A stretch of 64,000 nucleotides of DNA, taken from the NCBI RefSeq assembly GCF_000003815.2, contig NC_049987.1, forward strand, positions 838,589-902,588. The letters are read 5' to 3'. Below are positions 47,801-59,103 of the stretch, piece by piece (positions within the stretch are counted from its first letter, which is position 1; the number at the start of each line of letters is the position of its first letter). Made by a program: the position numbers and the translations under genes. This DNA comes from Branchiostoma floridae (lineage: Eukaryota > Chordata > Leptocardii > Amphioxiformes > Branchiostomatidae). Below the pieces are notes generated by a model. It did not search any database. It was not told the origin of the DNA and saw only the letters and a list, made by a program, of their open reading frames with translations.

Positions 47801-50800
47801 TTGGCATACTTGTTGGCAATTTTCACAAGTTTTTGTAACATTGTAGTCACTCCAGACCGTCCCCATGTCGAACCCTCTGAGTCAGTAAAAGGACTTAGGA
47901 CAAAGCATTTTCGTCCTGAAATCCTCTAGGAACAGGCCCAAAAAAATATAGCAGAAAAAGGGCATAAGTGCGGAAGCTGTTGAAGGCTATATAACGCTCA
48001 CTGGGCACGGCGAGTCATTTAATCACCTGCAAAAGTTTACTTTTCTTTTTAGGTTTCACTTTGATAGGTAAGGCTATGTTGATTTAATTACATGGATGAC
48101 ATTTGGGCGTGCATGCAAAAAAAAATACTTTAAATGAGCACGTATATGCCATAGATTGGAAAAGAAAGATCTGCCGTAGATACAGATAAATTTCATACAG
48201 TGCCAAAGTAAATATAAAGTCAAAGAATAAGATGTGAAATAACAAAGTTAAGATCTTTTGTTGTTTGGGTTGGGCACCAGTACAGAAAATTCTGGTCCGG
48301 ACCTTAACCTGGACCTCATTGTCTATGAGGAAAACTTGTGAATTGGCCTGAGCAATAATCAAAACAATGGTTGGTCCAATTTTCTGCAAAAGAATTTGTC
48401 TGGTGGAGTATCCGACTCCCACAGGCATTTTAAAATCCTCTCTTGAACTTCATGGAAACAAGGCCGTATGTTTGTCTGTAGAAACTTGGTACGAATGACT
48501 GAAAACTTTACTTAACTTCGCTCGTTATTTTCTAGGCTCAGTAAGCCCCAAAATGCCTACCGATATTTTGTGCCCATTTTGTAATCAGCGAAGCCCGTTC
48601 AACTGATTTTTTCAGGACTGTTTTTTTTTTCGGACCGGTCCAAGAAGAAGAATAAAATTGTTTTGTACAATGTACCGTTCCCAGGACACTTAACTGTTGG
48701 TATACTATGCTATGTGTGTTTAGTCCTATGTTCAACTTTCCTGACCACTTAGATTTCAAACTGAAGGCAACTTTTTTTGGCCACATGTACACTTACTTTT
48801 TATTCATGAGCTCGCATCAGTTTTGAGGTTCCCAGAGGATGTAATCCATATAATCTAATCACCATGGCCTAAAGGTTAAAAGGCACAGTTACATGCCCAG
48901 AGTACTGTGAAGGCCATCTGCACCCACTGTTGCACCTGACAGTTACCAGTATGAAATCATTTTTTTTTTCAAACGGCCACTTGAGTTTCTTATCAAAACA
49001 AATATGGCCATGAACTCTTGTAAAAAAGTGAAGCAACATTTTACAATAGGTATGTATTTTTATCTGTAGGCAGAAGAGGATGTGGAGGTATGGTCAAGTG
49101 ATGAGCTGCCATTCCACTGTGACACTGGTGGAGAAGATGAAGAAGGAAGTTATCAGCCAGAGGAGGCGTGTGATATGGAAGCAGATAGAGAAAGTAATGC
49201 AGAAAGTATGGATTTTGATGTACCAATGTCCCTCATTACACTGTTTGTATTGCTTCTCTCCAAATGGAAGTCTTTTTTCACGATATCTGACAGAGCATTT
49301 GAGCTGATACTCAAGCTATGTAGGAATTTTGTGCTTGCTTTGAGTACAGTTTTATGTATTGAATCTCTGAAGAGAATTGCTGCATCCTTACCAACATCAT
49401 TATACATGTATCGGAAGCACCTTGGCCTGAACAGAGATGCCTTTGATAGATATGTTGTGTGTCCTGTTTGCGATTCGGTTTATCCTTATGAGAAGGCAAT
49501 AGTTTATGTCCAAGATGGCAGGGGTCAAATCGTCCGCAAAAAATCAGCTGAATGTTCACATGTTGAGTTCCCCAACCACAGCCACAGAAAATTCCGTAGT
49601 CCATGTGGAGCCACACTTATGAGAACAGTAGTTGGCAAGAAAAAAACATTTCTATATCCCAAAAGGACATTCTGCTATCGCAGTGTAGCCAAATCTTTAG
49701 AGGATATGCTGCAAAGGCCAGGTTTTCTGGAGTCATGTGAGAAGTGGAGGGAAAGGGACACTCCACAGGGCATGTACACAGATGTGTATGATGGCAAGGT
49801 GTGGGCAGATTTCCAAGTGGTAAATGGGAAAGCTTTTCTGGCTGATCAGGGTAACTTTGCTTTTATGCTTAATGTGGACTGGTTTCAACCTCATAAAAAT
49901 GTCACAGACTCAGTGGGTGTGATGTATCTGGTTATCATGAATCTTCCAAGGGAAGTAAGATTTAAGGAGGAGAATATCATTGTTGTAGGAATTATCCCAG
50001 GTCCAAAGGAACCAAAACTACACATCAATGGCTTTCCCAAACCTCTTGTAGAAGAGCTGCAAGAGTTCTGGGAAGGTAAGAAAATTGGGAACAAACTTTA
50101 CCGTGCTGCCCTATTGTGTCTGGCTAGTGACATTCCAGCAGCAAGAAAGACAGGGGGGTTTTATGGACACATGGCCAAAAAAGGCTGTAGCAAATGCCTT
50201 AAAGACTTCCCTAGAGACTCCAGAAATCAAGTTGATTATTCTGGGTTTGAAGAAGGATGGCCCCTCAGGAGCCACAATGATCACTGCAGATATGCTGCAG
50301 AGGCAAAAACTGGAAAAAAACAGGGCAGAGCGGGAGAAGATTGAAAAACAGTATGGTGCAAGGTATAGCGCCTTACATGACCTTGTTTATTTTAATGTTG
50401 TTCGCTATCACATAATTGACCCTCTCCACAATCTTTTGGAGGGTACAGCAAAACGGCTTATGCAAGTATGGAAGGATACTGGAGTACTGTCAAAACAGCA
50501 GTTCTGCGAACTGCAGGCTCGTGTTGATGCAATGACAGTACCAAGTAACATTGACTCCAGCATACCCGCAAAGATTGAATCTTCATTCGAAGGGTTTACG
50601 GCAGCTCAGTGGAAAACTTGGGTATGTGTCTATTCCCTATTTGCTTTAAAGGGAGTATTGCCTGAGGAAGACTATATCATCTGGAGAACGTATGTTTCTG
50701 CAACTCGACTTCTGTGTTCAAGAATCATATCAGAGAAGCAAATTGATGATGCACATCGTTGCCTAAAAATGTTCTGCAATATGTTTCAAAGAAAATATGG

Positions 50801-51720
50801 GAAAGAATGGTGTACTATGAATATGCATTTGCATCTTCATCTGAATGCTTGTATTCAGGATTTTGGGCCGATACATTCCTTTTGGTGTTTTTCTTTTGAG
50901 CGTGCCAATGGTTCACTTGGGGACTATCATTCCAACAACCAGGACACAGAGATAAACATGATGCGAAAGTGGCTGACAAATTGGCAAGTTGCTTGTATGC
51001 AGGACCAAATCGAGGTTCAAGGATTAAATGCTGGCATGGAAATTCCTGCCATTTTTGATAAAGCCTGTGATTCAAGTACAAGTGTCTTGACTGCGAATCA
51101 GGTATGCCTTTTAAATACAATGTCCCAGGATGATAGTCTTTGTGAAGGGTTTGAGATGAATGATGATGTTGATGTCTGTTGAAGAGAATAAGGCACTGCT
51201 GGCCATGTTTGAGTTACTATACCCAAAGGAAATGATTGGTAGGGTGTCTCTGCATTACCATTACCGTAGCAGGTATATGTTAGGAGGATATTTGCTCTCT
51301 TCATTGGATTATAGAACGGGAGCATCTTCCTGTGTGACTGCCAAGTGGTTAAGCCATAAAGAAATCACTGGAGAGCCAATCATTGACCCAAGTGCTTCAT
51401 GCAGACCGTGTTTGATTTCGAAGATTTTGAAGGTTTTTGTATTCTTGAAGACAGATGGCACAGTATGTGCCAAACCAGTTGAACATAGCATAGTAGAAGC
51501 TATGTGGTTCAAAGCACATGGGAATATGTACTTTTATGGTGCGAATAATGTTTGCTCAGTGTGGGAAACATCCTTTGAGCCATGGTCTTATGCATCCTAT
51601 CTCCCAGTAAAAAGGATTTCAAATCAATGTGCATACTGCACATATGAAGTGCCCTTTTCTGGCACAAGGGAAGAAAATGTAAATGTTGTTATGCCAATAA
51701 CATCAGTAAGATGTGTGTAG
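41889..51720 (+). CDS. Gene B: tnp2-family CACTA transposase (two frameshifts)
   Basis: Exons 41889-42038, 43831-43920, 47408-47524 and 49070-51720, all phase 0 with GT-AG introns. Exon 1 encodes an AT-hook-rich start (G-R-P-R-G-R-P-R-K) and a C2H2-type finger (C-D-H-C ... H ... H). Exon 3 is acidic. Exon 4 carries the transposase_21/tnp2 core: a C-P-V-C zinc-type motif (about residue 250), N-V-D-W-F-Q-P with the first catalytic Asp (about 389), A-S-D-I-P-A-A-R-K with a second Asp (about 473), G-F-Y-G-H-M-A-K-K-G-C-S-K-C, and D-P-L-H-N-L-L-E-G. Two frame changes break it: an A run at 50314-50320 (one A too many) and 51160-51180 in a GAT repeat. Without them the product is about 1000 residues, normal for the family. 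It catalyses element excision and insertion in the nucleus. Either frameshift could be an assembly error. Confidence 0.88.
42405..42590. repeat. Inverted repeat in gene B intron 1
   Basis: GGTCCGCGATTTGTCAACG with TTGGCTATGTTCTCTTGTGC (about 42409-42455) is mirrored at 42536-42582 with few differences. Right after the second arm is a C run (42589-42600). Confidence 0.7.
42610..42810. repeat. Clustered CTGTTGACAGG inverted repeats
   Basis: At least five copies of CTGTTGACAGG or its complement, alternating with GAAAACTTTGCACTG in both orientations (for example 42682-42700, 42717-42733 and 42780-42800). It can fold into several alternative hairpins. Non-coding. Confidence 0.65.
44328..44520. 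mobile_element. GC-rich hairpin MITE in gene B intron 2
   Basis: AGTCTGCCCGCCGACCTC with TCCGGGGAGTTTCAGCCCG (44342-44392) is mirrored by CGGGCTTAAACTCCCCGGGG and GAGCTCGGCGGGCATGACT (44439-44485). The inner loop is CTTTCCAGGTGGAAAG. Non-coding. Confidence 0.7.
45690..46600 (-). pseudogene. LINE RT fragment in gene B intron 2
   Basis: Minus-strand RT motifs: G-L-G-P-L-L-F-T-I-Y-T-N-D-L-P (46585), A-D-M-Y-A-D-D-T-S-A-Y (about 46510, catalytic YADD) and L-F-L-N-A-S-K-T-K. After a break comes the thumb region (46017-45748: L-S-H-I-D-F-C-S-P-V-W, L-L-Q-R-V-Q-N-K-A-N-R-L-L). CR1/L2-like. Truncated at both ends and frameshifted near 46020-46340. Confidence 0.75.
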
Positions 51721-53082
51721 TCTAATGTAGAGACTTAATAAGATTTGTGTCACTGACAGTTCATTCTCTCCGATCATTGTTCCCTGATTTTGGTTTGGTT
51801 TATCAAAAGCTCCTTGGGTTTATTGAGATCTCCATTAGTGATAATCACTACTCTTCCTGGAGTCCAGATTAAAATAATGCAAAATATAACAACAAATAGT
51901 GCCCAATCGCCATATGTACATTTGTATCATATCGGTAAAAGGGGGCCTATGACTGCAAACTTTTATTATGTACATTCTAAGCTTTAAGTGGGTTTACAAT
52001 GTTTGTGTACCAGTGTTTCAAAGGTCGAACACATTACAACCTTTGTGTCAAGTTAACCAAACCAAATATTTAGTCAATGTACTTTGTCATATCATGGACA
52101 ACTGAATATGAAAGGTCTCAATCAAATCTGTAAGAGCTTTGTTATTACTCGATGTGGTACATAACAGGAAATGTACAGAACCATGCATTGTTTGTATATT
52201 TATGGGGTCAGTATCATTGTCAAACCTTTCCTGTTGACTTCCACCGTGACATGACACAAATATATGCTTTTTTAGATGCTTTGTGATTGCATTTTGGAAA
52301 ATTAGAGCAGTTCCGTACAAACTAGTGTATTTCCTACAAGTACTAGGGATGATGATTGTTGTCAAATGTACAATCTATTAGTTTAAATATCTCCATACTA
52401 ATTTAGCAGTATGGCTGCAATTGTCATGTGGTTACAGAAAACACAAGAAGTTGGAAAAGGTTTCTGTATGCTAGAAGAAAGTTTTGTAGATAGGACTTTT
52501 GAGTGCACTGGGACGTATAACAGGAGCAAAAGATGCATTTGATGCAAACTTCAATACAAAACATCACAGCCTGCTAGATATGATAATTAGGTACATTTTG
52601 CTGTGTCATTACAATGCTTTTATGTATATTACTGTTTAGTCATGAAATTTCTATTGACACTGATATCCCAAGTTACATTCTTATGTCAAAATTGTAATTC
52701 ATATGTCAGGTTTGAGATATATATCATATTACTTTGATTTTAATTATTGCTGTTGTTGCTGTTTCTATTGATGCTACATTATGTAAAATCTTTTTGACAT
52801 GCATATAACTGTTGTCAAAATAAATAATTTAAAATGGAACCTTTCTGTGTCAGGTTTATTTCGTACATTTAATTCATTGCATGTATCTACCCAGTTTCTT
52901 GCCATTCTCCAAGCAGATGTCGATGCAAAAAGAGAAGAAATTGGACAAATAAGCACAAATAATATGCCATGGGATTTCTGTCTGTCTTTTACCATCTATC
53001 CAGCTATCATGTCTGCCATTTCCCAGTAGTATCCTTGAAGTCTGCTAATGAGTTGCTAATAGGTGCCAAGTACCTATAGATA
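51721..53082. other. Gene B 3' flank, no gene seen
   Basis: AT-rich sequence after the transposase stop. I found no exon-like or element-like structure. It probably includes the 3' UTR of gene B. Confidence 0.4.
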
Positions 53083-53273
53083 GTCATATTATAATCTCCA
53101 AGCAGATCCTACGGTAGCATAAGATAGTATCAAAAGCTGGCAGAGGAGTGAAGCCGGCTTAGAAGTGAGTTTCGTTACCTGGCAAATGTACACCTCTTGG
53201 CTGACTACAGTCCTTGGCTAGTTTGGTACTATCTTATGCCGTTGTAGGATCTGCTTGGAGATTAGTCATTTTA
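53083..53273. mobile_element. MULE-like MITE (copy 2)
   Basis: The element 53092-53264 starts TAATCTCCAAGCAGATCC and ends GGATCTGCTTGGAGATTA (perfect inverted ends). Flanking 9-mers GTCATATTA (53083-53091) and GTCATTTTA (53265-53273) differ at one base. Same family as 120-281. Confidence 0.8.
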
Positions 53274-53367
53274 ATGCTTTGCGTGTGGACTGTGACAGAA
53301 CAGACCAGCCCAGGACTTGTAACAGATATATTCTCAAGCAGAGGTTGAATTGTGTAGATATAGTAGT

Positions 53368-54339
53368 NNNNNNNNNNNNNNNNNNNNNNNNNNNNNNNNN
53401 NNNNNNNNNNNNNNNNNNNNNNNNNNNNNNNNNNNNNNNNNNNNNNNNNNNNNNNNNNNNNNNNNNNNNNNNNNNNNNNNNNNNNNNNNNNNNNNNNNNN
53501 NNNNNNNNNNNNNNNNNNNNNNNNNNNNNNNNNNNNNNNNNNNNNNNNNNNNNNNNNNNNNNNNNNNNNNNNNNNNNNNNNNNNNNNNNNNNNNNNNNNN
53601 NNNNNNNNNNNNNNNNNNNNNNNNNNNNNNNNNNNNNNNNNNNNNNNNNNNNNNNNNNNNNNNNNNNNNNNNNNNNNNNNNNNNNNNNNNNNNNNNNNNN
53701 NNNNNNNNNNNNNNNNNNNNNNNNNNNNNNNNNNNNNNNNNNNNNNNNNNNNNNNNNNNNNNNNNNNNNNNNNNNNNNNNNNNNNNNNNNNNNNNNNNNN
53801 NNNNNNNNNNNNNNNNNNNNNNNNNNNNNNNNNNNNNNNNNNNNNNNNNNNNNNNNNNNNNNNNNNNNNNNNNNNNNNNNNNNNNNNNNNNNNNNNNNNN
53901 NNNNNNNNNNNNNNNNNNNNNNNNNNNNNNNNNNNNNNNNNNNNNNNNNNNNNNNNNNNNNNNNNNNNNNNNNNNNNNNNNNNNNNNNNNNNNNNNNNNN
54001 NNNNNNNNNNNNNNNNNNNNNNNNNNNNNNNNNNNNNNNNNNNNNNNNNNNNNNNNNNNNNNNNNNNNNNNNNNNNNNNNNNNNNNNNNNNNNNNNNNNN
54101 NNNNNNNNNNNNNNNNNNNNNNNNNNNNNNNNNNNNNNNNNNNNNNNNNNNNNNNNNNNNNNNNNNNNNNNNNNNNNNNNNNNNNNNNNNNNNNNNNNNN
54201 NNNNNNNNNNNNNNNNNNNNNNNNNNNNNNNNNNNNNNNNNNNNNNNNNNNNNNNNNNNNNNNNNNNNNNNNNNNNNNNNNNNNNNNNNNNNNNNNNNNN
54301 NNNNNNNNNNNNNNNNNNNNNNNNNNNNNNNNNNNNNNN
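53368..54339. other. Assembly gap, 972 N
   Basis: Unknown sequence between the 3' ends of genes B and C. Confidence 0.99.
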
Positions 54340-54632
54340 CATGACAAGGGTGCTTGATTTTTAACCTCCTTGCTCATGAGAATTTGAGGTTGAAACCTTT
54401 TGTAGAATAGGAGTCATACTTAATAGACAGCTTTGTCAGTGAAGGCAAGGAGCTTTTATCTGATAAAAGCTCCTTGGTAAAGAGTATCATAAATTTGTAG
54501 TTGAGGCACTAAAATGAAAACACTGAAAAAATTCTGCATTCACAATATAATCTTGCATTGCATAATGAAATCACAATGAATGTACATTTGTGTAGCACTA
54601 CCCACAGCTGAGCTTTAGATCAAAATACCATG

Positions 54633-56592
54633 TCACTCGTGACAGCTGGGAGCAGAATCAATGTTTTCTAGATATGAAGAAAGCGATGTTTTCATAATCA
54701 ATTCATCAATCTTTGTGTAATTGTTGTCATCTGTTGCGAACAGCCTGTGAATTACTGATTCTAGGTGAACGGCTAAATTTCTATAGCACACACAGCAACA
54801 TTCACAGTAACCACCTTGTCTACTGAGCATGTCAGGTTGTGCTGTCTGCTTTAGTGGTAAGGCAGATTCATCACTAGGGAGCAAAAAGTGCTGTGTACTC
54901 AGCCACTCCTTCTCTGTAAATTCTCTAACAACAGGTCTGTACATGTTTGAAGTGTCATCCACTTTGATAAATGGAGGCCTAAGCTTTCTGACACATGATG
55001 TCTCATTTATGCCATAGTTTGCTTTTCCCTCTTGCCTTGAATGGTCTAGCAAGTCACAATTGGAAATGTCAATCAACTTTTTGTGGAAACTCTTTAGTCT
55101 ATCAAAATCTCCCTTTGGATCAAAGGAAGTCAATATGCCCTGCCTATTATAAGCAACACATGTAGTGTTGAAATCAAGAAAACTGTCAACATGTCCTCCT
55201 TGATAACATACAGTCTTCTGTAAATTGGCCAGCAACTTTTTGCTCATTCCAATTTCATAAATGAACACCCTTTCATTCTGAAATGTTTGTTTAGATACAG
55301 ATTCGTGTAAGTAGTCATCTGTTTCAGTCACAATGTGGCCATCTGTTCCATCTGTTGGGTCAAAGAATGGGGGAAGATGTGCTTGAGATGATGACAATTT
55401 TGGGTCATAAGGATAATATGCCATATTTTGAATAGGTGATGTGCTAGCAGTATGAAAAGGAGTATCACATGGCAAAAATTGTTGTGGAGAAATACTTCCT
55501 TCACTTTGTGACCTTTCAGTGTCCCGAGAATTGTCAATGCTGGCACTTTCCATTGGGGCTGGGGCTCGGACTGCTTCTGCAGCTGGCGTCGCAGTGGTCT
55601 TCCATCTCAGACCAAGATAGTAGCTTGTCCGTGCACTGCCCAGCCTCCGTTTCCTAAACTGTCCTCTAAACTGATGATGGATCAGTTTTAATAGTGTACC
55701 TTCCTCCATCTGAATTGAGGTGTTTTCCATGAAGCGACTTACTATTTCTTTAAGCTGAATCTTATCATCAATGTAGTTATCTGTGGGTTCCAGATGCTGC
55801 TTGATCCTGTAAAGAAATCAAGAGTATGCCATTATTAGTTAATAGTTTTCAAAGCACCACTTCAAAATATAACAGTCAAGTCTGGTACTGAGGCCACACA
55901 TCACACGTACATATCTTTTTGCTCATTTCAACAACAACAACCACCTCTCACCTCACCTCACAACAACAACAACAACAGATATTTGCAACTCTATAGTAAA
56001 TCGTTTAAAGAAGCAGTGAAAAAATATACCGTAAGTCTTCAAATGAAGTGGCGTTTATATTATAATGAAACGTCAGCAACCCTGAGGTTCCGGGCTTCTA
56101 TTGTTTTTATGTGTATTATCTCGGCGGGGAACGTATTTGAAAATGGTACAAAATAGAAATCCCCACAAACAAACAAGCAAAAAACTCGTCAAAAACCGCT
56201 GTATGCCGACCTCTGCTTGGATTGGAGAGTGCCAACAGATGCTGATAAGGCCACAACAACACGGTAAATTCTATGGCGGGCAGGAAGGACGTTACTAATT
56301 CTCAAGAATGGCGTGTAGACTTTTTAAAATTGGTTAAAATCGGAGTAGTTCACTGATACCGTGGAATGATTGCAAGCGGATTCGTAGGATTCGGGGACAA
56401 CCTGGCCTAAAGTGAAAGCCAGAAAAATCCCCGGCGTGAGGCAATAGGCCTGGGTGGGAGGACAACACCCGCAGCACCGAGAGCATTGCCTTTGAGCTCA
56501 CGGTGGTCTGGTTAACAGGCGAGAAAGCTTATATTTCATGTATAACGTACTTACCAGTTTAAAGCTTGTAAGTTGCGCACATTAGCAAACAT
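54633..56592 (-). CDS. Gene C: RFX DNA-binding domain fused to a DBF4-like module
   Basis: Two exons, 56592-56555 and 55806-54633, joined in phase (1212 bp, 403 residues). Residues 8-82 match the RFX winged-helix domain: L-N-W near the start, then L-L-K-L-I-H-H-Q-F-R, R-K-R-R-L-G, and Y-Y-L-G-L-R-W-K in the positions of the RFX K-L-I, R-R-L-G and Y-Y-G-L-R-x-K signatures. A Ser/Pro-rich linker follows. Residues 192-235 resemble DBF4 motif N (BRCT-like; V-F-I-Y-E-I, G-G-H-V-D-S-F-L). Residues 288-310 match motif M (R-P-P-F-I-K-V-D-D-T-S-N-M-Y-R-P). Residues 344-370 match the motif C zinc finger (C-x2-C-x9-H-x5-H, ending H-R-L-F-A). DBF4 binds and activates the Cdc7 kinase at replication origins; RFX proteins bind X-box DNA. 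It is uninterrupted and lies tail to tail with gene B. Inference: transposon-encoded accessory protein. Alternative: captured host retrocopy. Confidence 0.82.
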
Positions 56593-56769
56593 CGCTGTGG
56601 CGTGGTGTAGGTACTGCAGCTGCTGCAAACACAACTCGTGCGAGTCGAACTGTCCGGTGCGGGCGACACGTCTACATTGACTTTCTGGTCTGTACTGTCC
56701 AGCACTAAGGAAGGTGAACAACCTAATAGGCTAGGTCTCTATCTCCAGTCTCTCCACGAAGGTTGCAGC

Positions 56770-57600
56770 GCCACGGTACGGAGTAGACTAGTATAGCACT
56801 TTGCGTATTCTGGACACGAGTGACTTCTGTTTCTGCCCGGATATGAACCTTTCCCATACTGCACCGCTGGGGTGGAGTGTTTTGAGTGAATTTGATTCAT
56901 GATATTGTCCGGATATGGACCTTTAACAAACTGCACCGCCGGTGTGGAGTGTTTTGACTGAATTTGCTTCAGGATATTATCCGGATATGCAAAGAAACAA
57001 TTTTTGACCCATGCATTTTTTTTAACCTGCTACATGTCTCATCTCAATATTTCATTTAAATTATGCGTATCACTGAACTGGTGTGTTACGCCGAACGGCG
57101 GTTACACCGGCTATATAGATACAGAACTATTCATTCTCTTTTGTCCGTCGATGGATTGAAACAGCGTAAACATGATTAAGGTCTGGGGACCCTTAGCTCT
57201 GCTGTCGACTACGAGCGTTCTTTTCTTTCTTCCGTTTGATATCGACAGCGAATTCTGAATGCATGCCAATTTCTTGTCACTGAAATGCAGAAAATGACAT
57301 GCAATCAGGACCCAGATGTTAGAAGAAAACTATCTTTGATTCAAGACACAGATCCTGAGTGGTCTGCAACAGAGGCGAGCACAAATAGTAGCCCAGAATG
57401 TACAGCCGCCTTGAAGCTTCCTAAGCTAAGGTTATAGCGCCACGGTACGGAGTAGACTAGTATAGCACTTTGCGTATTCTGGACACGAGTGACTTCTGTT
57501 TCTGCCCGGATATGAACCTTTCCCATACTGCACCGCTGGGGTGGAGTGTTTTGAGTGAATTTGATTCAGGATATTATCCGGATATGTGCAGAAAAACATG
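56770..57600. repeat. Direct repeats in the right subterminal region
   Basis: About 145 bp at 56770-56912 (CACGGTACGGAGTAGACTAG to TATTGTCCGGATATG) recurs at 57440-57586 with two or three changes. A third, shorter part is at 56912-56990. Each copy ends in TCCGGATATG, linking it to the subterminal arrays. Confidence 0.8.
57066..57126 (+). mobile_element. Isolated LINE 3' UTR tail
   Basis: CTGGTGTGTTACGCCGAAC, then GGCGGTTACACCGGCTATATAGATACAG, matches the 3' UTR of the LINE end at 15845-15900. It is a severely 5'-truncated copy inserted inside the giant CACTA. Confidence 0.6.
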
Positions 57601-58189
57601 ATATGTTTCCATCGGCCCGGAAAATTTTCTATGGTGACAGCCACACACAAATGACACCAAAAATTTCCCTGGCGATTGAAACATCTATTTTTTTTTCTTT
57701 ACCCCTCCGAACAATATCATGACGTAAATTCACTTCCTCCTATGAGAATTCCGAATTCTCATTAATTCCAATCTCTACAGTGGCCGCATACGGGTATATG
57801 GATCCTTATTAGGTTACAATTGTCGGAATACGCAACAAAGAATATCCTGACTCATGATACTGTTCGGGTATTGAACTTTCCGCTGGTATGTAGTATTTTG
57901 AGTGAATTTACCTATAATTATATCGTGCAGATGTGCAAATAAACAATAATTCGTACCTCATAATTGTTAGTATCCATCGCCAAGAAGTTCTTGGTGTCAT
58001 TTGTGTGAGACACCGACTATATGTACGACATAAAGACTTAAGATACAATTGTCAGGAAATCAAGCAATAAAAATAAATCGACCGTAGATATGTTTGAATA
58101 TGGAATGAAATACTCATACCAAGGACAGAAGCAAAAATGTCCGTGACGTGTATTCGACAAAAATAGTGTCATATTTGTACGCAACAAAA

Positions 58190-59103
58190 CAATTTCCAAT
58201 TCATAATAGACGTCAGAACCTTTACCCGAAACGGTCAGAATATTTGTAATCAACTACTGATCCCTGGAATACATTTGTCTTCGGGATATGCCTCGTAAAT
58301 TGAACGGAATATGAATTTGGAAACAGGAAACGTCCATTACGCGTATTCGGAAGAGCAGGACCTGATATTCGTCCGGACATGTGCCCACACATTTCCTGAC
58401 TCATGACATTTTCAGATACACTAAATATCGGAGTGTCGTCTGTAAATGGTCCAGAAATGAGACATATCAGTTTTCGTTTTAACTCCTACTTTGCCCGAAT
58501 ATTCATCCCCGCGATATACGGACCTTGGATATGTCCGAAATGTAAGACATTTTAAATATTCGGAAACAAGAAACGTCAATAAGGCGTTTCTTGAAAAACA
58601 GGAAAGTCTTATTTGTCCGGATACGCAACAAAACCATTCCTGACTCATGATATTTCCGGATATGAGTAATATTGAACATCGTGTCCGGACACAGTCCGAA
58701 TATTTAGCATGTCCAAAAATATGTCAACTCAGACTTTGTCCGGAAATCACACACACATTTCCTGACTCATGACATTTTCAGATACACTAAATATCGGAGT
58801 GTCGTCTGTAAACGGTCCAGAAATGAGACATATCAGTTTTCGTTTTAACTCCTACTTTGCCCGAATATTCATCCCCGCGATATACGGACCTTGGATATGT
58901 CCGAAATGTCAGACATTTTACATATTCGGAAACAAGAAACGTCAATAAGGCGTTTCTTGAAAAACAGGAAAGTCTTATTTGTCCGGATACGCAACAAAAC
59001 CATTCCTGACTCATGATATTTCCGGATATGAGTAATATTGAACATCGTGTCCGGACACAGTCCGAATATCTAGCATGTCCAAAAATATGTCCACTCCGAC
59101 TTT
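58190..59103. repeat. Right subterminal TCCGGA repeat array
   Basis: Two near-identical direct repeats of 366 bp (about 58391-58756 and 58757-59122), preceded by a degenerate copy. Each includes TTTCCTGACTCATGACATTT, CGATATACGGACCTTGGATA and several TCCGG(A/T)TA words. It abuts the right TIR and mirrors the left array in word content but not in unit length. Confidence 0.85.

Noticed and set aside
49070-50075. GTAAGA at 50075 as a splice donor in gene B
   Set aside because: The reading frame continues through it with conserved tnp2 sequence (E-F-W-E-G-K-K-I-G-N-K-L-Y-R-A), so no intron is needed there.
53255-54377. Frames of 335-369 codons across N
   Set aside because: They are almost entirely assembly gap; no sequence supports them.
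54633-56592. Gene C as the ordinary host DBF4 gene
   Set aside because: Animal DBF4 genes have many introns and no RFX domain. Here motifs N, M and C share one exon and sit inside defined transposon ends. A captured retrocopy remains possible.
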